In this document: positions 18,224 to 28,814 of the stretch, piece by piece
How positions within the stretch are numbered: position 1 is the first letter of the stretch
Layout of the letters: every line of letters begins with the position of its first letter
Source of the DNA: Edwardsiella piscicida
Lineage (GTDB): Bacteria; Pseudomonadota; Gammaproteobacteria; Enterobacterales; Enterobacteriaceae
Length of the DNA: 64,000 nt
Direction: 5' to 3'
Assembly (NCBI RefSeq): GCF_001896205.1
Contig: NZ_MPNU01000001.1
Span: forward strand, 363,050 to 427,049
Program-made: the position numbers and the translations under genes
The notes under the pieces: model-generated
The model's input: only the letters and a program-made list of their open reading frames with translations
The model's database searches: none
What the model was told of the DNA's origin: nothing

Positions 18224-18596
18224 GGCGGCCAGCATAGCGGTGACGGGGAGGATGTTCAAGGGGCGACGCGCCGTCAAAAAATCGATTAATTAATTTACAC
18301 AGTTCAGCGTCTCCGCGCGTATCGACGGGAAAAAGGGGGCGCCGTCTGGCGTGCGTCGTCGGGGGAAATAATTATCTTGATGATTATATTGTATATTTAT
18401 TTCCGTTTATTTTGTGCGGGAATGTGTCTGTGCAATGTGTTGAATTTAAAGGTGAAAAATGATTGTAAAAATATTGTTTATCACGGGAAAAGATTACTTT
18501 CTTTTCTATAATTATCTGCGGAGCCTGCCCGTTTACTGACATGCGCTCCAGTGGGCCTGCGTCATGGCCAGTCATCATCATAGGGGAGCGCAGACT
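18224..18596. promoter_or_regulatory. AT-rich cadBA control region; no cadC
   Basis: This 373-bp gap is much more AT-rich than its neighbours and holds no supportable gene. A -10 hexamer TATAAT lies at 18507-18512 with no good -35 at 17 bp, as expected for an activator-dependent promoter. In E. coli, CadC binds AT-rich sites upstream of cadB, and H-NS represses there; the same arrangement is inferred here. The cadB ribosome-binding site GGGGAG lies near 18582. Confidence 0.5.
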
Positions 18597-19916
18597 ATGG
18601 CTTCTGTAAAAAAAATCGGGCTTATCGCCTGTACCGGGGTGGTTGCCGGGAACATGATGGGCAGCGGTATCGCGCTGCTGCCCGCCAACCTGGCAAGCCT
18701 AGGGTCAATTGCCGTATGGGGCTGGCTGATCGCGCTGGTGGGCGCCGTTTCTCTGGCCTATGTGTATGCCCGACTGGCCACCAAAAACCCCCAGGAGGGT
18801 GGTCCGGTTGCCTACGCCGGTGAGGTCGGTGCCGCCTTCGGGTTCCAGACCGGGGTGCTGTACTACCACGCCAACTGGATCGGTAACCTGGCTATCGGTA
18901 TTACCGCCGTCTCTTATTTATCGACCTTCTTCCCGGTGCTTAACAGCCCGGTACCGGCGGGTATCGCCTGTATCGCTATCGTGTGGATTTTCACCTTCGT
19001 TAACATGCTGGGGGGCGCCTGGGTCAGCCGCCTGACCACCTTGGGGCTGGTGTTGGTACTGATCCCGGTTATCGGGACCGGGATCGCCGGCTGGTTCTGG
19101 TTTGAGCCGACGACCTATATGGCGAACTGGAACACCTCCGGCGGCACGGATTATCACGCTATTATTAAAAGTATTCTGCTCTGCCTGTGGGCGTTTATCG
19201 GGGTGGAGTCTGCGTCCGTCAGTACCGGGATGGTGAAGGATCCGCAGCGTAACGTCCCGCTGGCAACCATGATGGGGACTTTCCTGGCCGGTATCGTCTA
19301 TATTGCGGCGACGCAGGCTATCGCCGGGATGTATCCGGCCCATCAGATGGCCGCCTCCGGCGCGCCGTTCGCCATCAGCGCCTCGACCATGGTGGGCAGC
19401 TGGGCTGGCCCGGTAGTGTCCGCCTTCACCGCCTTCGCCTGTCTGACGTCGTTGGGATCCTGGATGATGCTGGTCGGTCAGGCCGGCGCGCGTGCGGCCC
19501 ATGACGGTAACTTCCCGAAAATCTACGGTGAGCTGGACAAGAATGGCCTGCCGAAGAAAGGGCTGTTCCTGGCCGCGCTCAAGATGACCGTTCTGATGGT
19601 GCTGATCACCGTGATGAACGCCAGCGGCGGTAAGGCCTCTGACCTGTTCGGCGAACTGACCGGCATCGCGGTGCTGTTGACCATGCTGCCTTACTTCTAC
19701 TCCTGTATTGACCTGATCCGCTTTGATGGAGCCAACATCAAGAACGTACTGAGTCTGCTGGCGTCCATTCTCGGCTGTGTGTTCTGCTTTATCGCTTTGA
19801 TGGGGGCCAACTCGATCGAGCTGTCCGGTACCTTTATCGTCAGCCTGATCATTCTGATGTTCTACTCACGTAAGCTGGGCTCCGCACAGGATAAAGGCAG
19901 CGCCCCGCGTACTTAA
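18597..19916 (+). CDS. cadB: Lysine/cadaverine antiporter CadB
   Basis: Inner-membrane APC-family exchanger that brings in lysine and exports cadaverine, working with CadA to raise internal and external pH. The 439 residues align with E. coli CadB almost without gaps: KIGLIACTGVVAGNMMGSGI, YYHANWIGNLAIGITAVSYL, CLWAFIGVESASVSTGM and MMLVGQAGARAAHDGNFPK. About 12 hydrophobic segments are visible. The ATG at 18597 has GGGGAG upstream; an in-frame start 11 codons earlier lacks one. It differs clearly from PotE at 837, so these are two distinct antiporters. It lies 73 bp upstream of cadA. Confidence 0.97.
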   Translation: MASVKKIGLIACTGVVAGNMMGSGIALLPANLASLGSIAVWGWLIALVGAVSLAYVYARLATKNPQEGGPVAYAGEVGAAFGFQTGVLYYHANWIGNLAIGITAVSYLSTFFPVLNSPVPAGIACIAIVWIFTFVNMLGGAWVSRLTTLGLVLVLIPVIGTGIAGWFWFEPTTYMANWNTSGGTDYHAIIKSILLCLWAFIGVESASVSTGMVKDPQRNVPLATMMGTFLAGIVYIAATQAIAGMYPAHQMAASGAPFAISASTMVGSWAGPVVSAFTAFACLTSLGSWMMLVGQAGARAAHDGNFPKIYGELDKNGLPKKGLFLAALKMTVLMVLITVMNASGGKASDLFGELTGIAVLLTMLPYFYSCIDLIRFDGANIKNVLSLLASILGCVFCFIALMGANSIELSGTFIVSLIILMFYSRKLGSAQDKGSAPRT

Positions 19917-19989
19917 CCTCAACCGTGGTTAACCCACCGGCGGCCCCTGCGCCGCCGGTGAAGCCAGTGAATTGGTCTGGAGTGTTCGC

Positions 19990-22140
19990 ATGAATATCAT
20001 TGCCATAATGAATGACATGAGCGCGTATTTTAAGGAAGAACCGCTGCGCGAGCTGCAACAGGAGCTGGAGAAGGCGGGCTTTCGCATCGCCTATCCGCAC
20101 GATCGCAACGACCTGCTCAAGCTGATAGAGAACAACGCCCGCCTGTGCGGGGTGATCTTTGACTGGGATAAGTACAACCTGGCGCTGTGTGAGGAGATCA
20201 GCGCCCTGAACAAGATGCTGCCGATCTACGCCTTCGCCAATACCTACTCCACGCTGGACGTGAGCATGAGCGATCTGCGTCTGAACGTGCGCTTCTTTGA
20301 GTACACCTTAGGCAGCGCGCAGGACATCGCCCTGAAGATCCGCCAGAGCACCGATCAGTATATCGATGCCATAATGCCGCCCCTGACCAAGGCGCTGTTT
20401 AAGTATGTTCATGAGGAGAAATACACCTTCTGTACCCCGGGGCACATGGGGGGGACCGCCTTTGAGAAAAGCCCGGTCGGCACCCTGTTTTATGATTTCT
20501 ACGGCGAGAATACCCTGCGCTCCGATATCTCTATCTCGGTCGCCGAGCTGGGATCGCTGCTGGATCACAGCGGCCCGCACCGCGAGGCGGAAGAGTATAT
20601 CGCCCGCACCTTTAACGCCGATCGCAGCTATATCGTCACCAACGGGACCTCGACGGCCAACAAGATCGTCGGGATGTATTCGTCGCCGGCGGGCGCCTCG
20701 ATCCTCATCGATCGTAACTGCCATAAGTCGCTGACCCATCTGATGATGATGAGCAGCGTGGTGCCGCTGTATCTGCGTCCGACCCGTAACGCCTACGGCA
20801 TTCTGGGCGGGATCCCGCGCCAGGAGTTCACCCGTGAGGCCATCGAGGAGAAGGTGCGTAATACCCCGAACGCCACCTGGCCGGTGCATGCGGTCGTCAC
20901 CAACTCGACCTATGACGGGCTGTTTTATAACACCGACTATATCAAGCAGACCCTGGACGTGAAGTCGATCCACTTCGACTCCGCCTGGGTTCCCTATACC
21001 AACTTCCACCCCATCTATCAGGGCAAGGCGGGGATGAGCGGTGAGCGGGTGCCGGGTAAAGTGATCTATGAAACGCAGTCGACCCATAAGCTGCTGGCGG
21101 CGTTCTCTCAGGCATCCATGATTCATGTGAAAGGGATCATCAATGAGGAGACCTTTAACGAAGCCTATATGATGCACACCTCCACCTCGCCTCACTATGG
21201 CATTGTGGCGTCGGCCGAGATGTCGGCGGCGATGATGAAGGGCAATACGGGTAAGCGACTGATCGCGAACTCGATCGAACGTGCGATCCGCTTCCGTAAG
21301 GAGATCAAGCGCCTGCGTACCGAGTCAGAGGGATGGTTCTTTGATGTCTGGCAGCCGGACAATATCGATGAGGTGGCCTGCTGGCCGCTGAATTCGCGCA
21401 ACGACTGGCACGGCTTCAAGAACATCGACGACGATCATATGTACCTGGATCCGATCAAGGTGACGCTGCTGACGCCGGGGATGAAGGCCGACGGCACCAT
21501 GGACAGCTGGGGGATCCCGGCATCGATCGTTTCCAAGTATCTGGATGAGCACGGGATCATCGTAGAGAAGACCGGGCCGTATAACCTGCTGTTCCTGTTC
21601 AGTATCGGGATCGATAAGACCAAGGCGCTCAGTCTGCTGCGCGCCCTGACGGACTTTAAGCGGGTGTACGATCTCAACCTGCGGGTGAAGAATGTGCTGC
21701 CGTCGCTGTATCAGGAGGCGCCGGAGTTCTATGAGAACATGCGCATTCAGGAGCTGGCGCAGGGGATCCATACGCTGACCAGCGAGTCTCGCCTGCCGGA
21801 TCTGATGTACAGCGCCTTTGACGTGCTGCCGACGCTGGTATTGACGCCGCACGACGCCTTCCAGGAGGAGGTGCGCGGCAATATTGAAAGCTGTCCGCTG
21901 CAGCAGATGATCGGTCGGGTCAGCGCCAATATGATCCTGCCCTATCCTCCGGGCGTTCCGCTGATCATGCCGGGCGAGATGATCACCGAGGCCAGTAAGC
22001 CGGTGCTGGACTTCCTGCAGCTGCTGTGCGACATCGGCGCCCACTATCCGGGCTTTGAAACCGATATTCACGGGGTGCAGTGTAACGGGAAAGGCGAATA
22101 TGAGGTGGTGGTGCTGAAGAATCACGGCGCGCAGGGATAA
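19990..22140 (+). CDS. cadA: Inducible lysine decarboxylase CadA
   Basis: PLP enzyme that decarboxylates lysine to cadaverine, consuming a proton. It is 716 residues (E. coli CadA 715). An N-terminal wing domain (MNIIAIMNDMSAYFKEEPLRE) precedes the PLP core, whose Schiff-base lysine is K367 in STHKLLAAFSQ, and the C-terminal domain has LPYPPGVPLIMPGE. The ATG at 19990 follows a GGAG. CadA is preferred over the constitutive LdcC because it is cotranscribed with cadB. The C-terminal 40 residues are the least E. coli-like. A strong terminator follows. Confidence 0.96.
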   Translation: MNIIAIMNDMSAYFKEEPLRELQQELEKAGFRIAYPHDRNDLLKLIENNARLCGVIFDWDKYNLALCEEISALNKMLPIYAFANTYSTLDVSMSDLRLNVRFFEYTLGSAQDIALKIRQSTDQYIDAIMPPLTKALFKYVHEEKYTFCTPGHMGGTAFEKSPVGTLFYDFYGENTLRSDISISVAELGSLLDHSGPHREAEEYIARTFNADRSYIVTNGTSTANKIVGMYSSPAGASILIDRNCHKSLTHLMMMSSVVPLYLRPTRNAYGILGGIPRQEFTREAIEEKVRNTPNATWPVHAVVTNSTYDGLFYNTDYIKQTLDVKSIHFDSAWVPYTNFHPIYQGKAGMSGERVPGKVIYETQSTHKLLAAFSQASMIHVKGIINEETFNEAYMMHTSTSPHYGIVASAEMSAAMMKGNTGKRLIANSIERAIRFRKEIKRLRTESEGWFFDVWQPDNIDEVACWPLNSRNDWHGFKNIDDDHMYLDPIKVTLLTPGMKADGTMDSWGIPASIVSKYLDEHGIIVEKTGPYNLLFLFSIGIDKTKALSLLRALTDFKRVYDLNLRVKNVLPSLYQEAPEFYENMRIQELAQGIHTLTSESRLPDLMYSAFDVLPTLVLTPHDAFQEEVRGNIESCPLQQMIGRVSANMILPYPPGVPLIMPGEMITEASKPVLDFLQLLCDIGAHYPGFETDIHGVQCNGKGEYEVVVLKNHGAQG

Positions 22141-22159
22141 CCCGACGTCGCTGTAGCGA

Positions 22160-22194
22160 AAAAGGCACTGCCCGTTAGGGCGGTGCCTTTTTTA
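22160..22194. terminator. Bidirectional terminator between cadA and ygiC
   Basis: GGCACTGCCC (22164-22173) pairs with GGGCGGTGCC (22178-22187) with one G-T wobble. It is preceded by a run of As and followed by six Ts, so it can end both convergent genes. Confidence 0.9.
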
Positions 22195-22213
22195 TCGGCC
22201 GCGGTTCGCGGCG

Positions 22214-23374
22214 CTAGTCCAGAATGATGTGCGGGTAGTAGCGCGACAGATCCTGGGTGATGCGGCTGCGATCCTCGCGCAGGCCGATGCCGGCCGGGCT
22301 GTCGTTGACCAGCCAGCTGCCGATCAGGGTGTAGCTGTCGCCAAACTGGGGCAGCGGGTGGTACTGCTGCACAATCATGCCCTCTTCGCCGTAGGGGCCG
22401 TCGACCCGCTCGATCTCCTGACCGTTTTCGACGATGCGGATGTTAGCGCCCTCGCGGGAGAACAGCGGTTTCACCACATAGCGATCCAGCGGCGGCTGGC
22501 TGCCGTCGGCAAAGTAGGCCGGCAGCAGGTTGGGGTGATTGGGGAACATCTCCCACAGCATCGGCAGCAGGGCCTTGTTGGACAGAATGCTCTTCCAGGC
22601 CGGCTCCAGCCAGCGCACCCCGGCGTCCTCCAGCTTGGTGGAGAAGATCTCGCGCAGCATAAACTCCCAGGGATAGAGCTTGAACAGGTTGCTGATCACC
22701 TGATCCTGGGGGTCGGTAAACTGTCCCTTCTCGCCCAGGCCTATCTCGTCCATGTACAGGAATTCCGTGGCCAGACCGGCCTCTGCGGCGCAGTCCTGCA
22801 GGTACTGTACCGTACCGCGATCCTCGTCGCTGTCCTGGCAGCAAGCCATGTGCAGCAGCTGGAAGCCGTGGTTAGCCTTCAGCTCGGCGAAGCGGGCGAT
22901 CAGCTGCTCCTGCAGGCTGTTGAACTGATCCGCCGCCGCGGGCAGCTTACCGGCGCGCACCTGATCCTCTAGCCAGATCCACTGGAAAAACGCGGACTCA
23001 TACAGCGAGGTCGGCGTATCGGCGTTATTCTCTAGCAGCTTGGCCGGCCCCTGACCGTCGTAGGCCAGATCGAGGCGCGAATAGAGCGACGGCTGGCCGG
23101 AGCGCCAGGAGGCGCGCACAAAGTCCCAGGTATGTTTGGGGATCTGGAAGCGGCTCAGCAGCGCTTCGCTGTCGACGACCTTCTCTACCACCTGCAGACA
23201 CATCTGGTGCAGTTCGGCGGTGGTCTGCTCCAGGGCTTCTACCTGCGCCATGGAAAACTGATAGTAGGCATCCTCACACCAGTAGGGCTCGCCGTACATG
23301 GTATGAAACTGGAAGCCGAACTCGCTGGCTTTGGCGCGCCAGTCCGGGCGCTCGCTGATGGCAATACGTTTCAT
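22214..23374 (-). CDS. ygiC: Glutathionylspermidine synthase-family protein YgiC
   Basis: ATP-grasp protein of the glutathionylspermidine synthase family, 386 residues, exactly the E. coli YgiC length. Conserved blocks are [75 protein letters not shown] and [14 protein letters not shown]. The substrate is not known; it lacks the amidase half of the true E. coli Gss. It starts 3 bp from the ygiB stop, so ygiBC is one operon. In E. coli these genes follow tolC; here tolC is not adjacent. Confidence 0.93.
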   Translation of the reverse strand: MKRIAISERPDWRAKASEFGFQFHTMYGEPYWCEDAYYQFSMAQVEALEQTTAELHQMCLQVVEKVVDSEALLSRFQIPKHTWDFVRASWRSGQPSLYSRLDLAYDGQGPAKLLENNADTPTSLYESAFFQWIWLEDQVRAGKLPAAADQFNSLQEQLIARFAELKANHGFQLLHMACCQDSDEDRGTVQYLQDCAAEAGLATEFLYMDEIGLGEKGQFTDPQDQVISNLFKLYPWEFMLREIFSTKLEDAGVRWLEPAWKSILSNKALLPMLWEMFPNHPNLLPAYFADGSQPPLDRYVVKPLFSREGANIRIVENGQEIERVDGPYGEEGMIVQQYHPLPQFGDSYTLIGSWLVNDSPAGIGLREDRSRITQDLSRYYPHIILD

Positions 23375-23377
23375 TGC

Positions 23378-24055
23378 TTAGCCGCCCATACTACGTGAGC
23401 CGGTGCCCGTGCCGGACGCGCTGCTGCGCTGCAGGCTGTTCTGCTTGGCGACCGTTTCGCCAAAGCCGCCGCGGGTGACCGTGGTGGTGGTCGCCGGCTT
23501 GGGCGCCATCGCTGTTTTAGGCACGTTCATGGTACGGCCGCCGGCGGTAGCCGGGCCGTAGCTCTTGCCGCTGGCGTCGACGAACTGGCCGTTGGCTGGG
23601 CTAGCGGCGCCGCGCGGGGTAAACAGCGGCTGCTGGTTAAAACCGCCGCCCATCAGACGCCCCATCATGTAGCCGGCCATCAGCGGCATCCAGAAGCTGC
23701 CGCCGCTCTGGGCGGCCTCGGCATTGGTGTTGCCCGTTGTCGGCGCCATGCCCGCCTGCGCCGGCGTTTGAGTGCACTGGCCCTCGCCGAATTCGGCGAT
23801 GCAGTCCTCGCGCGTGGCGTACTTGGGCGCGGTTTTCGCCGCCTCTTTCAGCGCGTCGTCGTAAGAGGTCTTGCACTGTGCGCTCATGGAGGGGTTCGCT
23901 TTGCTGCAGTCGTCGGCGTTTTGATACAGCGATACCGTTTCATCGCTCTTTTCACAGCCGGCCAGCAGGAATACCGCGCTGACGGCCAGCGCCAGCGGTG
24001 CCATCTGCCAGCGCTTGCGGAATGCGCTGCGATTAATGTGTTTGGTCCGTTTCAT
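23378..24055 (-). CDS. ygiB: DUF1190 (UPF0441) lipoprotein-like protein YgiB
   Basis: Envelope protein of unknown function, homologous to E. coli YgiB (223 residues; here 225). It begins with a basic stretch, a hydrophobic helix and a lipobox-like LLAGC ending at Cys34, so it is probably a lipoprotein. Several cysteines follow (DDCSKAN, AQCKTSY, EDCIAEF, QCTQT). The middle has [19 protein letters not shown], and the C-terminus is low-complexity Ser/Gly/Thr. It is the first gene of ygiBC. The 169-bp gap to fucR shows no other gene. Confidence 0.92.
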   Translation of the reverse strand: MKRTKHINRSAFRKRWQMAPLALAVSAVFLLAGCEKSDETVSLYQNADDCSKANPSMSAQCKTSYDDALKEAAKTAPKYATREDCIAEFGEGQCTQTPAQAGMAPTTGNTNAEAAQSGGSFWMPLMAGYMMGRLMGGGFNQQPLFTPRGAASPANGQFVDASGKSYGPATAGGRTMNVPKTAMAPKPATTTTVTRGGFGETVAKQNSLQRSSASGTGTGSRSMGG

Positions 24056-24224
24056 GATGAGGTTCCCCGTTGCGAGCCAAGCAAAAGCCGTGCCCGTCTT
24101 TCCCAGATTGCCGATAGCATAGGGGAAAGCTGGTTACATTTAAAGCGCGCCGGGGCGGCGGCGGCGGGATTTACATACGCTGAAGCGGGAATGTGCCGCA
24201 GCTCTCTCTTTCACCCCGTCGCCG

Positions 24225-24962
24225 TTAGACGCCGCCGTCGGGCAGCGGCGCGTCGTCGTCGTGCATATCGGAGATCACCTGCGCGACGTCGTCCAGCGTG
24301 CCGATTTGGATTTCGCCGGCGCGGTTGAACTTGCTCTTGTCGATCAGCAGCAGGGACTGCGCGGCGCGCTTGAGCAGCAGCGCCTTGAAGTCGGCGTTAT
24401 AGGCATTGGACTCCCATAGCCCGCCGCGTCCATCGATCCCCTCACAGGAGAAGATGAACAGATCGATCTCCAGCGCCTTGAGCTGGGAGAGGATCGCCGG
24501 GTTGACGTAGCAGGCGTATTTGCGCTGCAGCAGGCCGCCGGAGCTGATCAGCTGAATACGCTGGCGTTTGGCCAGCGCCTGACAGATACGCAGGCTGTTG
24601 GTGAATACGGTGATCTCCACGTCGGGGAGCTGTTTGGCCAGGTAGTAGCAGGTGGAGCTGGCATCGAGGGCGAGGGTCATGCCGCTGTCTATCCACTCCA
24701 GCGCCTGACGGGCGATCTCCGCTTTGCCGGAGAGGTGGCTCTTGAGCCGGGCGTTGAACGGGTCGCCGCTGTCCTGGGTTTCCCCCCCAAGGCCCGTGGC
24801 GCGCCCGTGACGACGCACGATTTTCCCCTGCTTTTGCAGGGTATTCAGATCGCGGCGAATGGTTTCACGGCTGACGTCCAGGCGCTGCGCCAGGGCCTCG
24901 GTGCTTAGCGTTCCGTGCTCGGCCACCAGTTGGATGATGGCCTGATGACGATCGTGTTTCAT
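24225..24962 (-). CDS. fucR: DeoR-family regulator of the fucose regulon FucR
   Basis: DNA-binding regulator of the fuc genes; in E. coli FucR activates them with fuculose-1-phosphate as inducer. The N-terminal helix-turn-helix (LSTEALAQRLDVSRETIRRDLNTLQKQGKI) is followed by the sugar-phosphate-binding domain typical of DeoR proteins (ALDASSTCYYLAKQLPD, FTNSLRICQAL, ISSGGLLQRKY, DLFIFSCEGID). Length is 245 residues (E. coli 243). It is last in fucP-fucI-fucK-fucU-fucR, after a 54-bp gap with a GC-rich hairpin. The C-terminal HDDDAPLPDGG tail differs from E. coli. Confidence 0.95.
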   Translation of the reverse strand: MKHDRHQAIIQLVAEHGTLSTEALAQRLDVSRETIRRDLNTLQKQGKIVRRHGRATGLGGETQDSGDPFNARLKSHLSGKAEIARQALEWIDSGMTLALDASSTCYYLAKQLPDVEITVFTNSLRICQALAKRQRIQLISSGGLLQRKYACYVNPAILSQLKALEIDLFIFSCEGIDGRGGLWESNAYNADFKALLLKRAAQSLLLIDKSKFNRAGEIQIGTLDDVAQVISDMHDDDAPLPDGGV

Positions 24963-24980
24963 CTTCTGCTCCCGGGAGAG

Positions 24981-25004
24981 GCCGCCCGCGTCATGGCGGG
25001 CGGC
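24981..25004 (-). other. Intercistronic hairpin fucU-fucR
   Basis: GCCGCCCGC (24981-24989) and GCGGGCGGC (24996-25004) form a 9-bp perfect stem in the gap between fucU and fucR, without a U-run. It may reduce read-through into fucR or set mRNA stability. Confidence 0.4.
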
Positions 25005-25016
25005 GACGGGGAGAGA

Positions 25017-25439
25017 TTACGGGGTCACGCCTTTTTTTAACAGGATATTGCCATACTTGGCACGCTCTCCTGTGATAACGATCGCAAAGGCCTGCTGCGC
25101 GCGCTGGTAGAAGGCGAAGCGGTCGATGCGGGTCACCGGCTGCGCCGGCGCGTCGGCAAACAGGGCCGTGAGGTAGTGCGCCTCGACGGCCGGATCGAGC
25201 GTGTCGCCCTCGACCGCCGCCATCATCACCAGCGGCGGCGCATAGCTGTCCAGCTCGAACAGCGGGATGATCGCCGCCAGCAGATCGCTGACGCTCAGGC
25301 CGTCGGCGCGGATCACCTGCGGTCCCATGGCGTGGGCTGGAAAGTGGGCGTCGGCGAAGATGATTTCATCGCCGTGGCCCATCTCGGCCAGGGTTTTCAG
25401 CAGCTGAGGGGAGATCAGCGGGGAGATATTTTTCAGCAT
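25017..25439 (-). CDS. fucU: L-fucose mutarotase FucU
   Basis: RbsD/FucU-family mutarotase that interconverts alpha and beta anomers of L-fucose, supplying the form used by the isomerase. It is 140 residues, as in E. coli. The N-terminus [39 protein letters not shown] carries the catalytic His of the GHGD motif and ADAHFP block. Its start overlaps the fucK stop by 7 bp, so it is in the same operon. Confidence 0.96.
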   Translation of the reverse strand: MLKNISPLISPQLLKTLAEMGHGDEIIFADAHFPAHAMGPQVIRADGLSVSDLLAAIIPLFELDSYAPPLVMMAAVEGDTLDPAVEAHYLTALFADAPAQPVTRIDRFAFYQRAQQAFAIVITGERAKYGNILLKKGVTP

Positions 25440-26896
25440 GTGTGGCTCCTGATGGGCGCCGTGGGCTGCAGCGCCTGATACTGCGCCCGCTGTTCGCCCG
25501 GGATGTAGTCGTGATAGGTAAAGGTGACGGCTTCGCGCGCCCGATCGGCCGAGGCGTAATAACCGGCGCCGCTCCAGGCGAACAGCGCCGCGCCCAGCAC
25601 GGTGGTTTCCGCGTTGGCCAGCACGCGCACCGGAATGCCGAGAATATCGGCCTTAATCTGGTTCCACAGGGCGTTGCGACTGCCACCGCCCACCAGCAGC
25701 AGGCTCTGAGCCTGAAAGCCCCCCAGGGTCTGTAGGGTGTGCAGGTTGTGGCGTAGCTGCCAGCCCAGGCTTTCCAGCGCGGAACGGTAGAAGTGGCCGC
25801 GCCCGCTGTTGAGGGTGACCCCCTGCCAGCCGGCGCGTCCGTCGGACAGCAGCAGCTGGCTGTTCATCCGCAGTCCATCACAGCCCGGGGCGACGGCGGC
25901 GGCTTCGGCGATCATGCTACGGTAGGCCTCCTGGCGCGCCGCGCCGGGCCAGTAGAGCTGGCGGATCCACTCCAGGACGCCGGAGGCCAGCCACTGCAGT
26001 CCGGGGTTAAACAGCCCTTGGCAGCTGTCCAGCTCACAGGTGGAGCCGCGGTGCTGCGGCAGCAGGGCGGTGTTGACCTGCGGGGTGCGCACCATCAGGA
26101 TCTCCCAGGTACCGGAGGAGAGCACCGGCTGCTCCAGCCCGGCGCCGGAGCCGAACAGGGCGAACTGGGTGTCGTGGCCGGCGGCGATCACCGGGATCCC
26201 CGTCGGCAGGCCGAGAAACTGCGCCATCGTCGGCAGCAGGTGGCCGATGTGCTCTCCGGCGGCGACCATGCGCGGGAACAGGTCGCTGCGCAGGCCGGTG
26301 CTGCGCAGGATAGTATCGCTAAAGAGTTCGTTGCGTACGTCCAGCAGTTGGCTGGTTCCGGCCATGGTGCGGTCGGTGGTGAACTCGCCGGTCAGGCGCT
26401 GGTTGATCAGCGAGGAGATGAATAGCCAGGCGTGCGCCTTCTCCAGCAGCTCCGGGTGGTGGTGTTTGAACCACAGCAGTTTGTACAGGGTATTAAAGCT
26501 GAACTGCCCGATCCCCGACAGGGTCTGCAGCGTTTCGGCGGAGATATAGCGTTCGATCCCCTCCATTTCGGCGGTGGTGCGCGGGCATTTCCAGCTGATG
26601 ACCGGGTAAAGCAGCTCACCGTGCCGATCCACCAGGGCGCCGTCGACGCCAAAGGTGGTGACCGTCAGCGCATGTATGCGCGCGTTGGCGAGCTGCGGTG
26701 CAATCTGGCGGCAGCAGTCGGCGAAGCGCTGCAGAATGGCCTCCAGCGACCAGACATGCCAGCGGGCGTCTTCGGCTCCGGCCTGGCTGGCGTTGGCCTG
26801 CGCGGCCTGGGCGACGACGTTGCCGTGCGCATCGACGGCGATGGCGCGCACGTTGGTTGCGCCGCAGTCCAGAACCAAAACAACATCATGAGTCAT
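25433..26896 (-). CDS. fucK: L-fuculokinase FucK
   Basis: FGGY-family kinase that phosphorylates L-fuculose to L-fuculose-1-phosphate with ATP. The N-terminal phosphate motif [32 protein letters not shown] and [17 protein letters not shown] ([15 protein letters not shown]) blocks identify it, and the FGGY-like signature [25 protein letters not shown] lies near the C-terminus. Length is 487 residues (E. coli 482 to 484). It overlaps fucU by 7 bp and follows fucI by 48 bp, with a hairpin in between. Confidence 0.96.
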   Translation of the reverse strand: MTHDVVLVLDCGATNVRAIAVDAHGNVVAQAAQANASQAGAEDARWHVWSLEAILQRFADCCRQIAPQLANARIHALTVTTFGVDGALVDRHGELLYPVISWKCPRTTAEMEGIERYISAETLQTLSGIGQFSFNTLYKLLWFKHHHPELLEKAHAWLFISSLINQRLTGEFTTDRTMAGTSQLLDVRNELFSDTILRSTGLRSDLFPRMVAAGEHIGHLLPTMAQFLGLPTGIPVIAAGHDTQFALFGSGAGLEQPVLSSGTWEILMVRTPQVNTALLPQHRGSTCELDSCQGLFNPGLQWLASGVLEWIRQLYWPGAARQEAYRSMIAEAAAVAPGCDGLRMNSQLLLSDGRAGWQGVTLNSGRGHFYRSALESLGWQLRHNLHTLQTLGGFQAQSLLLVGGGSRNALWNQIKADILGIPVRVLANAETTVLGAALFAWSGAGYYASADRAREAVTFTYHDYIPGEQRAQYQALQPTAPIRSHTC

Positions 26897-26919
26897 ACCG
26901 CCTCCTTGGCAAAAAAGCG

Positions 26920-26942
26920 GGCGGCGTAGCGCCGCCCGGCAG
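26920..26942 (-). other. Intercistronic hairpin fucI-fucK
   Basis: GGGCGGCG and CGCCGCCC, separated by TAG, form a compact stem in the 48-bp gap between fucI and fucK. No U-run follows. Together with similar stems in the fucP-fucI and fucU-fucR gaps it suggests differential stability of operon segments. Confidence 0.4.
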
Positions 26943-26944
26943 CA

Positions 26945-28726
26945 TCAGGCGCGCTTGTACAGCGGGCCGTAGTTCTGGCAGGCGCGATAGTCCTGACCTT
27001 CGCTGTCCATCCCGTGGGCGGCCCAAGCGGAGGGACGGTAGATGGCGTCATCGGTGACGTTGTGCATGCATACCGGAATGCGCAGCATGGAGGCCAGGGT
27101 AATCAGGTCCGCGCCGACGTGGCCGATGGTCAGAACCCCGTGGTTGGCGCCCCAGTTGGCCATCACCGAGTAAACATCCTTGAACGGGCCATTGCCGGTC
27201 AGGCGCGGCACGAACCAGGTGGTCGGCCAGGTGGCGTTGGTGCGGTTGTCGAGGATATCGTGCATCTCCTCCGGCAGCTCGACGCTCCAGCCTTCGGCGA
27301 TCTGCAGCACCGGCCCGACGCCCTTGATCAGGTTGACGCGGCTCATGGTGAAGGGGACGCCGCCGCGGGTCAGGAAGCGGGAGGAGAAGCCGCCGCCGCG
27401 GAAGTATTCGTGGATGGCCGGGCACCACTCCGTCGCGGCCAGGCAGGCGTCGGCCTCCTGCTGGCTGATCTGCCAGTGCGGCTTGATGGTCGGGTGCCCC
27501 TCGGCGTCCTGCTGACGGCAGGTGCCGTCCAGCGCGGCGGAGCCGGAGTTGATCAGGTGGATGATGCCGTGCTCGGCCAGCCCCTCCAGCCTCTGGCCGG
27601 TGACGCGCTCGACCGCCTGCGGCGACCAGTAGGTGCGGACGTCGGCAAAGATCTGGGCGGTGCCGGTGAGCATGTGGCCGAACAGCATGGCGACGCCGTT
27701 GAGGCTGTCATTTTCGGTCGCCACCACCAGCGGACGGCGTACGCCGTGCCAGTCAAAGGCGCTGTTGAGCAGCGCTTCGGCGGTGTCGCCGTTGGGGTAT
27801 TGATCGGTCCAGTGGCGCTGCCCTTGGAACCCGGCGGCCACGGCGTTATAGCCCAGCGCCTCCTCCTCCCAGCCCCGTTCGGCCAGCTTCGGGTTGCCCT
27901 GCATCATGTCGCGGATGCAGATCGCCATCAGCAGGCTTTCGCGCAGCACGCGGCGGTTCTCCTCCGGCGAGCGACGATACTGCTCGGCGTTGAGATCCGG
28001 GCCGTAGCGGAAGTGAGCGTCAGCCCACTCAAGGGCCAGGGCCAGCTCGTCTTGGTCATAGATTTGGTTATCGATGCGGCGGCGCAGCTCGGTCATATCG
28101 ACGGCCTGCACCTTCATGCCCAGCCAGGACTCAAAGAAGTCGTGATCGACGATGGAGCCGGCGATGCCCATCGACACGCCGCCCAGCGACAGGTAGCTTT
28201 TCCCTTTGATTCCGGCCACCGCCAGCCCGGCGCGGGTAAAGCGCAGCAGCTTCTGCTGCACGTCGGCCGGGATGCTGTCATCGCCGGAGTCCTGCACGTC
28301 ATGGCCATAGATGGAGAAGGCCGGGATCCCTTTCTGGCTGTGGGCGGCCAGCGCGGCGGCCAGATAGACGGCGCCGGGGCGCTCGGTGCCGTTGAAGCCC
28401 CAGATGGCCTTGGGACGCAGCGGATCCATGTCGATGGTTTCGCTGCCGTAGCACCAGCAGGGGGTCACGGTAATGGTCAGACCCACGTTGCTGCGGCTGA
28501 ATTTCTCTTCGCAGGCGGCGGCTTCGGCCATGCCGGCGATGCAGGTATCGGCGATCACGCATTCGACGGGGGCGCCGCAGGGGTGGCGCAGCTGTTCGCT
28601 GATCAGGCGGGCGGTCGCCTGCGCCATCTCCATGGTCTGTGCCTCCAGCGATTCGCGAACGCCCATACGGCGGCCATCGATGGCCGGACGGATACCTACT
28701 TTCGGCAGGCTGTGTTGCTTGTTCAT
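26945..28726 (-). CDS. fucI: L-fucose isomerase FucI
   Basis: Mn-dependent cytoplasmic ketol isomerase that converts L-fucose to L-fuculose. The start at 28726 gives [20 protein letters not shown] and 593 residues (E. coli 591); the open frame continues 38 codons upstream without homology. Family blocks include [65 protein letters not shown] and [16 protein letters not shown]. It is the second gene of the leftward fuc operon. Confidence 0.97.
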   Translation of the reverse strand: MNKQHSLPKVGIRPAIDGRRMGVRESLEAQTMEMAQATARLISEQLRHPCGAPVECVIADTCIAGMAEAAACEEKFSRSNVGLTITVTPCWCYGSETIDMDPLRPKAIWGFNGTERPGAVYLAAALAAHSQKGIPAFSIYGHDVQDSGDDSIPADVQQKLLRFTRAGLAVAGIKGKSYLSLGGVSMGIAGSIVDHDFFESWLGMKVQAVDMTELRRRIDNQIYDQDELALALEWADAHFRYGPDLNAEQYRRSPEENRRVLRESLLMAICIRDMMQGNPKLAERGWEEEALGYNAVAAGFQGQRHWTDQYPNGDTAEALLNSAFDWHGVRRPLVVATENDSLNGVAMLFGHMLTGTAQIFADVRTYWSPQAVERVTGQRLEGLAEHGIIHLINSGSAALDGTCRQQDAEGHPTIKPHWQISQQEADACLAATEWCPAIHEYFRGGGFSSRFLTRGGVPFTMSRVNLIKGVGPVLQIAEGWSVELPEEMHDILDNRTNATWPTTWFVPRLTGNGPFKDVYSVMANWGANHGVLTIGHVGADLITLASMLRIPVCMHNVTDDAIYRPSAWAAHGMDSEGQDYRACQNYGPLYKRA

Positions 28727-28763
28727 GCTGTTACCTCGTCGTAATCGGTGAGTGCTAATCAGG

Positions 28764-28799
28764 GTCGGCATCGCGGCGCGGGGCGGGGATGCCGACAGC
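28764..28799 (-). other. Intercistronic hairpin fucP-fucI
   Basis: GTCGGCATC and GATGCCGAC arms enclose a GC-rich loop in the 88-bp gap between fucP and fucI. A dosage effect, lowering or raising expression of the transporter relative to the enzymes, is possible but inferred. Confidence 0.4.
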
Positions 28800-28814
28800 G
28801 TCGGTGTTGGGGCG

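Noticed and set aside
18384..18581. 65-residue minus-strand frame in the cadB upstream region
   Set aside because: It lies in an AT-rich control region and has no domain, and no support other than being open.
27014..28744. 576-residue plus-strand frame opposite fucI
   Set aside because: Antisense shadow of a high-GC gene; no family motif can be seen.
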